Shown: positions 37,218 to 45,610, numbered from the stretch's first letter. The stretch is DNA of 64,000 bases from Pseudomonadota bacterium (GCA_021780935.1 JAJXXT010000091.1:1-64000); one strand, 5' to 3'. Notes: generated by a model from the sequence alone, not told the origin. Program-made: numbers and translations.

Positions 37218-40116
37218 CGAGCCGCACTCCCGCCGGATCATAGAAGACCGGCTTGGTCACCAGGGCCGGTATGCTGCCGCCCGGCGTGGCGATCTCCACC
37301 GTCTCGCCGATGCGCCCGCGGCCGCCCTCCAGCAGCGCCATCGCGAAGGGGCGGCCGAGCGCCTCGCTGCGATAGCTCGACGTGACATGACCGATCGCGC
37401 GGCGACCGATCGCGATCTGGGCGCCGTCATCCAGCAGCACCCTGGGGTCGGCGGGTAGCAGGCCGATCAGCTGCATGCGGCCCAGTGCGACGATGTCGGG
37501 CCGGGAGAGCGAGCGCTTGCCAACGAAATCCGGCTTGTTCCTACCGATCGCCCAGCCGAGGCCGAGATCGTCGGGTGTCACCGTCCCGTCGCTATCCTGG
37601 CCGATCACGATGTAGCCCTTCTCGGCACGCAGCACGTGCATCGCCTCGGTGCCGTAGGGTTGCAGCCCGTGTGCCTGGCCTGCCCGCCAGACGGCTTCCC
37701 ACACCGCCTGGCCATCGCCGGCGGGCACGTTGATCTCGAAGCCCAGTTCGCCGGTGAAGCTGACGCGGAACAGCCGGGCCGGGACGCCGGCGACGCGGCA
37801 GACGGCGACGCTCATGTGGGGGAAGGCCGTGAAATCCACCCCCTCCACAAGAGGGGCGATGATGTCGCGCGCCCGCGGGCCCTGCACGGCGATCACCGCC
37901 CATTGTTCGGTGACGGAGGTAAGCCAGCATCGGAGATCGGTGAATTCAGTCTGCAGATAATCCTCCATGTGGTGCAGCACCGCCGCCGCGCCGGACGTGG
38001 TGGTGGTCACATGGAAGCGGTCGGCGGCGATGCGGCCGATGACGCCGTCATCCATCACGAAGCCGGCCTCGTTCAGCATCAATCCGTATCGGCAACGGCC
38101 TGGCGCGAGTTTCATCCAGCTGTTGGTATAGAGACGTTCCAGAAAAATGGCTGCGTCCGGGCCGACCACCTCGATCTTGCCGAGGGTGGAGGCATCGAAC
38201 AGTCCGGCGGTGTTGCGCACGGCGCGGCACTCGCGGGTGACGGCGTCGGTCTCGCTCTCGCCGGGGCGCGGAAAGTGGTGGGCGCGCTTCCACTGGCCGA
38301 CATCCTCGAACACGGCGCCGCGCGCAGCGGCCCAGGCGTGCATCGGGGTGTGACGCACCGGGTCGAACAGGTCGCCGCGAGAATGGCCGGCAAAGCTGCC
38401 GAAGCTGGTGGGGGTGTAGGGCATGCGGAACGTGGTGAGGCCCACTTGCGGCATGCTGCGTCCCAGCGCGTTGGCGGCGATCGCCAAGCTGTTGATGTTG
38501 GACGTCTTGCCCTGGTCGGTTGCCATGCCGGTGGTGGTGTAGCGTTTGACATGCTCGATCGAGCGGAAGCCCTCGCGCACCGCCTGTGTGATGTCGCTGG
38601 CCTGCACGTCGTTCTGAAAATCGACGAAGGCCTTGCGGGCGACGGAGCCGGGGAGCAGCCCGGCAACACCGCCGGACGGCACGACCTCGCCCACCACCGC
38701 CACGTTGGTCCGCCGGCCGTCACCGGCGGCGTAGCCATCCTCAATGCACGCCGCGAGGCCGGACAAGCCGCGGCACGCGCCGGCCGAGACCACGCCTTCG
38801 GGTCCCTCACCCGGAAGGTAGCGTTGCTGTTCAGCATCGAAGTTCAGCTTGCCGCGCGCCTGGGAGAACAGATGCAGCGACGGTGTCCAGCCGCCGGCCA
38901 TCAGAACGAGGTCGCAGGCGATCCGCTCCGCCCTGCCGCCGGCGAGGGGGCGCAGATCGGCGGCGGTCACGCGCAGGCGCCCGGTGCTGGCGGTGATGGC
39001 GGTGGCCGGGCGCACGGGCAAGCCAGAGGTCTCGCACCCGGGTTCGGGGCGCAGATCGGCGATGGCCGCAATCTCCACCCCGGCAGCGGAAAGTTCGCTT
39101 GCGACGGCATACATGGCGTCATCCGCTCCGGCGATGACGGCACGGCTGCCGGGGCGTACCGCCCAGCGACTGGCCAGGGCGCGGCCGGCGCCGGCCAGCA
39201 TGATGCCGGGACGGTCATTGCCCGCGAACACCAGCGGCCGTTCGATGGCGCCGGCGGCCAGCACCACCCGGCCGGCCCGCACCTTCCACAGCCGCTCACG
39301 CGCCAGCCCCGGCGGCGGGGCGGCAAGGTGGTCGGTCAGTCGCTCGGCGAGGCCGACATAGTTCTGGCTGAAATAGCCGAACGCGGTGGTGCGCGGCAGG
39401 ACGATGACCTTGGGCCGCGCTCGCAGCGTGGCCAAGGCCTGGGCCAGCCAATCGCCGGCGGCGAGGCCCTCGATCCGAGCGGCCGGTTCGGCCAGCAGGC
39501 CGCCGCCGCATTCTGCCTGTTCGTCGACCACCATCACCCGCCGGCCGCCCTCGGAGGCCGCCAGCGCGGCTGCCAGCCCGGCGGGGCCGGCGCCGACCAC
39601 CAGCACGTCGCAATGCGCGTGGCGCTGCGTGTAGACGTCGGCATCGGGTTCGGTCGGTGCCGTGCCCAGGCCGGCGGCGCGGCGGATCAGGGGCTCGTAC
39701 AGACGATGCCAGGCGCGGCCGGGGCCGAAGAAGGTCTTGTAGTAGAAGCCGGCGCCCAGCAACGGCGCGGCTAGCCCGCTGGCGGCGCCGAGGTCGAAGC
39801 CCAGCGACGGAAAGCGGTTCTGGCTGCTGGCCACCAGACCCTCGTGCAACTCCACCTGGGTGGCGCGAAGATTCGGCGTGTGGCGTGCGCCGGTGCCGAT
39901 CGCAACCAGCGCATTCGGCTCCTCCGCTCCTATGGCGATGGGGCCGCGCGGGCGGTGGTATTTGAACGAGCGGCCCATCAGGTGCACGCCGTGCGCCAGC
40001 AAGGCCGAGGCGAGCGTGTCGCCCGGATGCCCGGTGTAGGCGCGCCCGTCGAAGCGGAAATTCAGGATCTGGCTGCGGTCGATCCGGCCGCCGGCGGGCA
40101 GGCGGAACTCGCTCAC
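37210..40116 (-). CDS. soxA: Heterotetrameric sarcosine oxidase-type, alpha subunit
   Basis: A 968-residue subunit. The N-terminus (about 1-110) holds the small ferredoxin-like segment with GRSFKYHRPRG. An NAD-binding Rossmann motif VLVVGAGPAGLAAAL lies at 171-185. The C-terminal third (about 580-968) is a GcvT-like tetrahydrofolate-binding aminomethyltransferase region (for example GLFDASTLGKIEVVGPDA and GYIVIGQDSDGTVTPDDLGLGWAI). The start is GTG at 40116, in a GTGA overlap with soxD. In characterised enzymes this subunit and beta channel the methylene group to folate. A related secondary amine could be the real substrate. Confidence 0.92.
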   Translation of the reverse strand: MSEFRLPAGGRIDRSQILNFRFDGRAYTGHPGDTLASALLAHGVHLMGRSFKYHRPRGPIAIGAEEPNALVAIGTGARHTPNLRATQVELHEGLVASSQNRFPSLGFDLGAASGLAAPLLGAGFYYKTFFGPGRAWHRLYEPLIRRAAGLGTAPTEPDADVYTQRHAHCDVLVVGAGPAGLAAALAASEGGRRVMVVDEQAECGGGLLAEPAARIEGLAAGDWLAQALATLRARPKVIVLPRTTAFGYFSQNYVGLAERLTDHLAAPPPGLARERLWKVRAGRVVLAAGAIERPLVFAGNDRPGIMLAGAGRALASRWAVRPGSRAVIAGADDAMYAVASELSAAGVEIAAIADLRPEPGCETSGLPVRPATAITASTGRLRVTAADLRPLAGGRAERIACDLVLMAGGWTPSLHLFSQARGKLNFDAEQQRYLPGEGPEGVVSAGACRGLSGLAACIEDGYAAGDGRRTNVAVVGEVVPSGGVAGLLPGSVARKAFVDFQNDVQASDITQAVREGFRSIEHVKRYTTTGMATDQGKTSNINSLAIAANALGRSMPQVGLTTFRMPYTPTSFGSFAGHSRGDLFDPVRHTPMHAWAAARGAVFEDVGQWKRAHHFPRPGESETDAVTRECRAVRNTAGLFDASTLGKIEVVGPDAAIFLERLYTNSWMKLAPGRCRYGLMLNEAGFVMDDGVIGRIAADRFHVTTTTSGAAAVLHHMEDYLQTEFTDLRCWLTSVTEQWAVIAVQGPRARDIIAPLVEGVDFTAFPHMSVAVCRVAGVPARLFRVSFTGELGFEINVPAGDGQAVWEAVWRAGQAHGLQPYGTEAMHVLRAEKGYIVIGQDSDGTVTPDDLGLGWAIGRNKPDFVGKRSLSRPDIVALGRMQLIGLLPADPRVLLDDGAQIAIGRRAIGHVTSSYRSEALGRPFAMALLEGGRGRIGETVEIATPGGSIPALVTKPVFYDPAGVRLDG

Positions 40117-40397
40117 GAAGTGATCTCCGGACGTGGCGTGCCGGACCGATAGGTGGCCAGCAGCCGGTCGCTGACGGTATGGCGCAGCGCGTTGAAATAA
40201 CGGCCGCATCCGTGCACGTGCCGCCAGCGTTCGGCGGTCACGCCCTTGGGGTTGTCGCGCAGATAGAGATACTCGGCCCATTCGGTGTCGCTGGCGGCGG
40301 CGGGATCGGCCGGGCGGGCGATGTGCGCCGCGCCGGCATGGCGGAACTCGCTCTCGGGGCGGTCCATCGCGCAGACCGGGCAACGGATCAGCAACAT
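40113..40397 (-). CDS. soxD: Heterotetrameric sarcosine oxidase-type, delta subunit
   Basis: A 94-residue zinc subunit. It begins MLLIRCPVCAMDRPESEF with a CxxC pair and continues EWAEYLYLRDNPKGVTAERWRHVHGCGRYFNALRHTVSDRLLATYR, the standard SoxD pattern with the His/Cys ligands in HVHGCGRYF. Located between soxB (13 bp away) and soxA (overlapping). Confidence 0.95.
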   Translation of the reverse strand: MLLIRCPVCAMDRPESEFRHAGAAHIARPADPAAASDTEWAEYLYLRDNPKGVTAERWRHVHGCGRYFNALRHTVSDRLLATYRSGTPRPEITS

Positions 40398-40410
40398 GCG
40401 CGGTCCCCTG

Positions 40411-41664
40411 TCAGTGCGCGACGGCGGCGGCCGCCGCTTCGTCGATCAACCGGCCGGTGCGGAAACGGTCCAGCGTGAAGGCGGCATTGATCTTGTGCGG
40501 GCTGCCGGTGGCGATGGTGTGGGCGAAGACATGGCCCGAGCCCGGCGTCGCCTTGAAGCCGCCCGTGCCCCAGCCGCAATTGACGAACAGGCCGGGCACC
40601 GGGGTGGTGCCGATGATCGGCGAGCGGTCGGGCGTCACGTCCACGATACCGGCCCAGTTGCGCAGCATGCGCAGGCGGCGGATCGTGGGGAACAGCTCGC
40701 AGATGGCATCCAGCGTGTGCGTGCTGATGTGCAGACCACCCGTCTGGCTGTAGGAGTTATACGCGTCGGTGCCGGCGCCGATGACCATCTCGCCCTTGTC
40801 GGATTGCGACATGTAGGCGTGAATGGTGTTGGACATGACCACGCAGGACATGGCGGGCTTGACCGGTTCACTCACGAGCGCCTGCAACGGATAGCTCTCC
40901 AGCGGCATGCGCACGCCCGCCATCGCCATCAGCACGCTGGTATGCCCGGCGGCGACCACGCCGATCCGCCTGGCGCGGATATCGCCCCGCGTGGTCTGCA
41001 CGCCGGTCACCGCACCGGCCGGGTCGCGCGTGATGCCGGTCACTTCGCAGTTCTCGACGATATCGACGCCCAAGGCACTGGCGGCGCGCGCGAAGCCCCA
41101 GGCCACGGCATCGTGCCGAGCCGTGCCGCCGCGCCGTTGCAGCGCCGCGCCGAGGATAGGGTAGCGGATATCGCCGCTGATGTTCAGCAGCGGGCAGAAA
41201 ACCTTGGCCTGTTCGGGGGTGAGCCATTCGTTGTCGATGCCGGAGAGACGATTGGCATGGATATGGCGGCGGGCGATCTGCGCGTCGTGCTGGTTATGCG
41301 CCAGCAACATCACGCCGCGCGGGGAGTACATCACGTTGTAGTTCAGCGTGCGTGACAGGCCTTCCCAGATCCGCAGCGCATGCTCGTACAGCGCCTGGCT
41401 TTCGGGCCACAGATAGTTGGAGCGGATGATGGTGGTGTTGCGCCCGGTATTGCCGCCGCCGAGCCAGCCCTTCTCCAGCACGGCGATGCGCCGCAGCCCA
41501 TGCTCGCTGGCCAGGTAATAGGCGGTGGCGAGACCATGGCCGCCACCGCCGACGATGATGGCATCGTACTCCGGCTTCGGCTCGGCGGCACGCCATTGCG
41601 GGGTCCAGCCGACGTTGCCGGCAAAGGCCTGGCGGATCAGCGCGGCGAGGGAAAATCGGCTCAT
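40411..41664 (-). CDS. soxB: Heterotetrameric sarcosine oxidase-type, beta subunit
   Basis: Catalytic flavin subunit. With the ATG at 41664 the protein is 417 residues, the family length, and starts MSRFSLAALIRQAFAGNVGW like known SoxB. The FAD motif DAIIVGGGGHGLATAYYLA is at 34-52. GGTARHDAVAWG contains His184, which sits where the covalently FMN-linked histidine of characterised enzymes is expected. The frame is open 63 codons further upstream, but that part only translates the two operators (MHSNA twice) and is not coding. First gene of soxBDAG, driven from a promoter overlapped by O3. Confidence 0.94.
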   Translation of the reverse strand: MSRFSLAALIRQAFAGNVGWTPQWRAAEPKPEYDAIIVGGGGHGLATAYYLASEHGLRRIAVLEKGWLGGGNTGRNTTIIRSNYLWPESQALYEHALRIWEGLSRTLNYNVMYSPRGVMLLAHNQHDAQIARRHIHANRLSGIDNEWLTPEQAKVFCPLLNISGDIRYPILGAALQRRGGTARHDAVAWGFARAASALGVDIVENCEVTGITRDPAGAVTGVQTTRGDIRARRIGVVAAGHTSVLMAMAGVRMPLESYPLQALVSEPVKPAMSCVVMSNTIHAYMSQSDKGEMVIGAGTDAYNSYSQTGGLHISTHTLDAICELFPTIRRLRMLRNWAGIVDVTPDRSPIIGTTPVPGLFVNCGWGTGGFKATPGSGHVFAHTIATGSPHKINAAFTLDRFRTGRLIDEAAAAAVAH

Positions 41665-41720
41665 GCCGAGCGCCTCGGCGGCGGCGCGTCGTTCCGCAAA
41701 GCTACCTCCGGATTCCAACG

Positions 41721-41736
41721 ATGCATTCGAATGCAT
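41721..41736. promoter_or_regulatory. Operator O3, 16-bp palindrome
   Basis: Perfect ATGCATTCGAATGCAT, 57 bp upstream of the soxB start. The predicted soxB transcription start (about 41734, minus strand) lies inside it. Confidence 0.85.
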
Positions 41737-41740
41737 GCGC

Positions 41741-41769
41741 ACCATGGGGAAATCGTCCGAACGTGTCAA
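41741..41769 (-). promoter_or_regulatory. Predicted sigma-70 promoter of soxBDAG
   Basis: On the minus strand a perfect -35 TTGACA (41769-41764) and a weak -10 CATGGT (41746-41741) are 17 bp apart. Transcription would begin inside O3. Confidence 0.55.
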
Positions 41770-41798
41770 TCGCGCCGCTTTGCCCGCCGATTCCAGTT

Positions 41799-41814
41799 GT
41801 GCATTCGAATGCAT
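41799..41814. promoter_or_regulatory. Operator O4, 16-bp palindrome with one outer mismatch
   Basis: GTGCATTCGAATGCAT, with the inner 14 bp perfectly symmetric. Centre-to-centre distance to O3 is 78 bp. It lies 38 bp before the NTF2-fold gene at 41852 and upstream of the soxB -35, so it may serve the divergent promoter or cooperate with O3 by looping. Confidence 0.8.
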
Positions 41815-41851
41815 CGAATAATCTCCTGACTTCAAATGGAAGAGGCGAGCC

Positions 41852-42835
41852 ATGCAGCCGAATGTCGGGTCCTACGGGGACGTGCCGGATTTCATCTACG
41901 GCATCACCCGCGAGATTTGGGAAGATCGAGGGATCGGCGGCAAGCTCGATCGCTACTACGCGCCGGACATTCTGCTGCGTGCGCCGACCGGGCTGACGAC
42001 CAGCAACGCCGGCGTCACGGCGCAGACGCTGCAGACGCTGCACCAGTTTCCCGACCGGCAGTTGGTCGGGCAGGACGTGATCTGGGCCGATGGCGGGGAT
42101 GGTTCGTTCCTGTCCTCGCATCGGCTGATCTCGGTGATGCGCCATACCGGCGATGGCAGTTATGGGCCGGCGAGCAACCGGGTGGTGCGCAGCCCGATCA
42201 TCGCCGATTGCTGGGTGGTCGATACGGTCGTGACCGAGGAATGGCTGGTGCGCGACCAGGCGGCTTTCGCCCGCTGCATCGGGCTGGAGCCGCGGGCGCT
42301 GGCGCAGCAGATGGTGGCGCAGGACATCGCCCGATTGGGGCGGGTTGAGTTCTTTCTGCCCGAGCATGACCGCGCCGGTCGTTACCAGCCGCGGATCGCC
42401 GAAGGGGCGGAGGTCGAGCGGGTGCTCGCCGGCTACCGGCGGCTGTGGCAGGATAAGGAAACAGCCGTCGTGCGCGAGCTGTATTTTCATGGCGCGACAC
42501 TGGTGGGCCCGGGCGGCGAGACGGCGTTCGGACACGGCGATATCGACCGCTTCTACCTCGGCTATCTGGCCTCGTTCCCCGATGCGGTGCTGTCGATCGA
42601 CAGCGCCATCCTCAACCGCGATGGCGAGCAGCCACCGCGGGTCGCGCTGCGCTGGTCGTTGCGTGGCCGGCACAACGGGTTCGGGCATTTCGGACCGCCG
42701 AGCGGTGCTGATGTGTTCATCATGGGGATGAGCCACATCTATCTGGTCGACGGCCTGATCCGGCAGGAATTCGTGGTGATCGACGAAGTTTCCGTGTGGA
42801 AACAGATCATCGCCCACGATCGGGCGGGGAGCTGA
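41852..42835 (+). CDS. Tandem NTF2-fold (SnoaL-like) protein, second intact paralogue
   Basis: A 327-residue protein with the same two-half layout as the protein at 35642. The first half has GITREIWEDRGIGGKLDRYYAPDI and SSHRLISVMRHTGDGSYGPASNR; the second has GYRRLWQDKETAVVRELYFHGA and a GRHNGFGHFGPPSG strand, ending VVIDEVSVWKQIIAHD. It is clearly homologous to the other copies but more diverged, so it is probably not redundant. AAGAGG lies 8 bp before the ATG. Divergent from soxB with O3 and O4 between them. Function unknown. Confidence 0.75.
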   Translation: MQPNVGSYGDVPDFIYGITREIWEDRGIGGKLDRYYAPDILLRAPTGLTTSNAGVTAQTLQTLHQFPDRQLVGQDVIWADGGDGSFLSSHRLISVMRHTGDGSYGPASNRVVRSPIIADCWVVDTVVTEEWLVRDQAAFARCIGLEPRALAQQMVAQDIARLGRVEFFLPEHDRAGRYQPRIAEGAEVERVLAGYRRLWQDKETAVVRELYFHGATLVGPGGETAFGHGDIDRFYLGYLASFPDAVLSIDSAILNRDGEQPPRVALRWSLRGRHNGFGHFGPPSGADVFIMGMSHIYLVDGLIRQEFVVIDEVSVWKQIIAHDRAGS

Positions 42836-43016
42836 CGGTCGCCGCTGGCTGCCGCCTTTTCAGGCTGCCAGCATGGGGCAGGGGCGGTCGTGTCCCGTGG
42901 CGTGCCATAGGAATCGTGGGCAAGTTGCCTGCGACCGCCGAGAGGCTAGCGCAGGCGGGCGACTTTTCCACGGGGGTGGTCACCGTTGCGAGGCGGGGTA
43001 GGATTGGGGCTGGGTA

Positions 43017-43046
43017 GGGTCGGGTTGCGAGACGCAATGCCGACCC
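43017..43046. repeat. Near-perfect inverted repeat (hairpin)
   Basis: GGGTCGG-G-TTGCG, loop AGA, CGCAA-TG-CCGACCC. It ends 12 bp before the ATG of the IS256-type fragment and may be part of the lost element's 5' region. Confidence 0.75.
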
Positions 43047-43058
43047 AGGGACCTCCAC

Positions 43059-43199
43059 ATGACCGATGACAAGCTCGCCCCTCGCGCGCTGGCGGAGCAC
43101 GGCTCCGACACGACATACCCGCGCGAGACGATCGGCTTTGCCGCCGACCGCCTCATGCCACCCGAGACCGACACGCTCTGTGGCGCCGGCCGTGAAAGT
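43059..43199 (+). pseudogene. IS256-family transposase, N-terminal fragment
   Basis: The first 47 codons after an ATG with a GGGACCTCC upstream read MTDDKLAPRALAEHGSDTTYPRETIGFAADRLMPPETDTLCGAG, with GRES following. From memory this closely follows the N-terminus of IS256 (mutator) transposases, which have REMIGFAAERLM and a later GA-x-ERS segment. Similarity stops there: the frame continues only as antisense of the HiPIP gene, and the catalytic DDE region is absent. It marks an old insertion between the catabolic island and the photosynthesis cluster. Confidence 0.7.
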
Positions 43200-43219
43200 T
43201 TTGGCGCCGGCGCCGGTCG

Positions 43220-43486
43220 TCAGGCTGCCTTCGGCGCGAAGGCGCCGCACCAGCCGTTGGGACTGATTTTGCCGGCCACGAGTTTACACGCATCCGGCGG
43301 CAAAAAATTGACGCATATGCTGCAATGGTTCCCGCCGTTTGGGTGATCCTGGTACATGACAGCGCTTTTGGCGATCTTCGGCGTGGTTTGCGCGTGCGCA
43401 TCGCTGACGGTCATGGCCGCCAGCGCGGCCGCACCAGCGAGTCCCCCCTGCAGCAGCTTGCGGCGTGACGAATAGCCTTCCTTCAT
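43220..43486 (-). CDS. hip: High-potential iron-sulfur protein (HiPIP), Tat-exported
   Basis: An 88-residue periplasmic [4Fe-4S] electron carrier. The ATG at 43486 follows GGGAGAG. A twin-arginine signal (SSRRKLLQGGLAGAAALAAM, cleavage near AHAQ at 30-33) is followed by a mature domain of about 55 residues. It has Cys55, Cys58, Cys67 and Cys80 in the HiPIP spacing CxxC-x8-C-x12-C and a Tyr at position 45. HiPIPs can be the soluble donor to the photosynthetic reaction centre. The gene follows hemA by 65 bp in the same direction, at the end of the bchF-to-hemA run, so photosynthetic use is likely. Confidence 0.93.
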   Translation of the reverse strand: MKEGYSSRRKLLQGGLAGAAALAAMTVSDAHAQTTPKIAKSAVMYQDHPNGGNHCSICVNFLPPDACKLVAGKISPNGWCGAFAPKAA

Positions 43487-43551
43487 CGGCTCTCTCCCAG
43501 TGATTGACGTAGCTTTTCTCAAGTAGGGTGGATCCTCGCCCTCGCAATCCC

Positions 43552-44763
43552 TCAGGCTGCCTTGGCAATGCTCATCTCGCTCCAGATTGTCGCGAGGGCG
43601 TTGAGCAGGTGTGCCACGTCCTGTTCGGTATGGAGCGGGCAGGGGGTGATACGCAGGCGCTCGGCGCCGCGGGGGACGGTGGGGTAGTTGATCGGCTGGA
43701 CATAGATGCCGAACTCGTCGAGCAGCCGGTCGCTGATCTGGCGGCACAGCACCGGGTCGCGCACCATGACGGGGACGATGTGGCTGGGGTTGGCGAGGTG
43801 GGGGATGCCGCGCGCATCGAGCCCCGCGCGAACCTGTGCCACGCGCGCATGCATCTGCTCGCGCTCGGCGGTGGAGGCGCGCAGGTGCCGCACGGAGGCA
43901 ACGGCGCCGGCGGCGACGGCGGGCGGTGGCGATGAGGAGAAGATGAAGCCCGAGGCGAAGCTGCGCACGAAATCGCACATCGCCGCCGAGCCCGCGATAT
44001 AGCCGCCGACCACGCCGAACGCCTTGGCCAGCGTCCCCTCGATGATGGTCAGCCGGTGCGCCACCCCGTCGCGCTCGGAAATACCGCCGCCATGGGCACC
44101 GTACAGCCCCACCGCGTGCACCTCGTCGAGATAGGTCATCGCGCCATACCGATCCGCCAGGTCGCAGATCGCGGCGATCGGGGCGATGTCGCCATCCATC
44201 GAATAGACGCTCTCGAAGGCGATCAGCTTCGGCTGCCCGGCGGGCAGTGCCGCCAGCCGCCGCTCGAGGTCGGCGACGTCGTTATGGGCAAAAATCTGCC
44301 GCTCCGCACGGCTGTGGCGGATGCCCTCGATCATCGAGGCGTGGTTGCCCTCGTCGGACAGCACCACGCAGCCCGGCACCTTGGCGGCGATGGTGCACAG
44401 GCTCGCCCAGTTGCTGGAATAGCCGGAGGTGAACAGCAGCGCCGCCTCCTTGCCATGCAGGTCCGCAAGCTCACGCTCCAGCAGCACGTGAAAATGATTG
44501 GTGCCCGAGATGTTGCGCGTGCCGCCGGAGCCGGCGCCGCAGGCATCGATCGCCTCGTGCATCGCCGCCAGCACCGCAGGGTGCTGGCCCATGCCGAGAT
44601 AGTCGTTGGAACACCAGACCGTCACTTCGCGCGCACCCCCGCGCCCGTGCAACCGCGCCCGCGGAAATCGCCCGGCTTGCCGTTCGATGTCGATGAAGAC
44701 GCGATAACGACCCTCGCGCTTCAGACCCTCCAGCTCACTGCGAAAAAACGCTTCGTGATCCAT
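43552..44763 (-). CDS. hemA: 5-aminolevulinate synthase
   Basis: PLP enzyme making 5-aminolevulinate from glycine and succinyl-CoA (Shemin pathway), the first step toward bacteriochlorophyll and heme. The ATG at 44763 gives 403 residues with the PLP lysine in [18 protein letters not shown] (Lys247), the [16 protein letters not shown] segment and [15 protein letters not shown]. It is last of the pigment/reaction-centre run before the HiPIP gene, 19 bp after puhE, consistent with co-regulation of precursor supply with photosystem assembly. A second, housekeeping copy may exist elsewhere. Confidence 0.96.
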   Translation of the reverse strand: MDHEAFFRSELEGLKREGRYRVFIDIERQAGRFPRARLHGRGGAREVTVWCSNDYLGMGQHPAVLAAMHEAIDACGAGSGGTRNISGTNHFHVLLERELADLHGKEAALLFTSGYSSNWASLCTIAAKVPGCVVLSDEGNHASMIEGIRHSRAERQIFAHNDVADLERRLAALPAGQPKLIAFESVYSMDGDIAPIAAICDLADRYGAMTYLDEVHAVGLYGAHGGGISERDGVAHRLTIIEGTLAKAFGVVGGYIAGSAAMCDFVRSFASGFIFSSSPPPAVAAGAVASVRHLRASTAEREQMHARVAQVRAGLDARGIPHLANPSHIVPVMVRDPVLCRQISDRLLDEFGIYVQPINYPTVPRGAERLRITPCPLHTEQDVAHLLNALATIWSEMSIAKAA

Positions 44764-44782
44764 GCTGTCCTCCTGAAGTCGG

Positions 44783-45604
44783 TTACCCAAGGGCTGGGCG
44801 CCGAGAAGCGGCATCGTCTGCGCCACCCTCTGCCGGCGCCACCTGGCCGCGCGCGGCTAAGCTCCAGCGCCAGAGTACGGCAAAATCAATCGGTATCATA
44901 AGAAACAGATGCTCGATAAGGGCAAGCAGCGCGAGGGTCGCGAGCAACGGCATGGCCGCGCTCGTAAAGCTGCCGGCGGGGGCCGCGACGCCTGCCGCCG
45001 CGAAGTGATGGACCAGCCAGATGCCGAACCCGACCGAGAACGGAAACAGCGCGTTCATCCGCCGGTGGCGCAGGAACCCGCGCAGAAATACCAGGTGTTG
45101 CGGCACGAACTCGTGCGCGATGTTGCGCACGCCCAGCAGCACATTGACCCGGGCGCTCTCGTGCATGACCCAAAGCACGAGGTAGGTCCACAATCCCACC
45201 TTGTTGGCTGCGCGCCAGGTTAGTGCTGCGATCAACGCGGCGCCGGCCAGAATCGCCAGCTCATGCCAGAGGCTCACCCCGAGCGCCCGCCCGAAATGTG
45301 CGAGGCCGCTGGACCCCGGTGGGCACGGCATGGCACGCGGACCGGTCACGAAACCCATGTAGAAGCTGATTTCGAACCAACCCCAGAACAGCAGCGCCGC
45401 CGTGAAGGCGGCGTAGGCGCCCCCGGGCGTGGCCAACCGGCTGCTCGCCGCAAGCCAGAGCAGACAGCCGGCGGCAAGCGCCGAATAGGCCGCGAAACTG
45501 GCGCCGAAGCTCCATCTCGGCAGCAAATTTAAATAGATGATCGCCCCGGTGGCAAACCACCAAAGGGCCAGCGCGTAGAATCCGGGAACCAGGAGGTGCG
45601 CCAC
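44783..45604 (-). CDS. puhE: Photosynthetic complex assembly protein PuhE
   Basis: Membrane protein of 273 residues (DUF3623) required for normal reaction-centre/light-harvesting levels in Rhodobacter. It has about seven hydrophobic helices, the [18 protein letters not shown] segment and [31 protein letters not shown], a family signature. Translation appears to begin at GTG 45604 with AGGA a few bases upstream, 6 bp after the acsF stop; no ATG fits. Located between acsF and hemA. Confidence 0.9.
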   Translation of the reverse strand: MAHLLVPGFYALALWWFATGAIIYLNLLPRWSFGASFAAYSALAAGCLLWLAASSRLATPGGAYAAFTAALLFWGWFEISFYMGFVTGPRAMPCPPGSSGLAHFGRALGVSLWHELAILAGAALIAALTWRAANKVGLWTYLVLWVMHESARVNVLLGVRNIAHEFVPQHLVFLRGFLRHRRMNALFPFSVGFGIWLVHHFAAAGVAAPAGSFTSAAMPLLATLALLALIEHLFLMIPIDFAVLWRWSLAARGQVAPAEGGADDAASRRPALG

Positions 45605-45610
45605 CGGATC

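Noticed and set aside
41665..41853. A 63-residue N-terminal extension of SoxB containing MHSNA twice
   Set aside because: It is the translated operator region. SoxB similarity starts at 41664.
43200..43346. Continuation of the IS256-like frame to 95 codons as an intact gene
   Set aside because: From 43220 it is antisense to the HiPIP gene and transposase similarity ends near codon 47.
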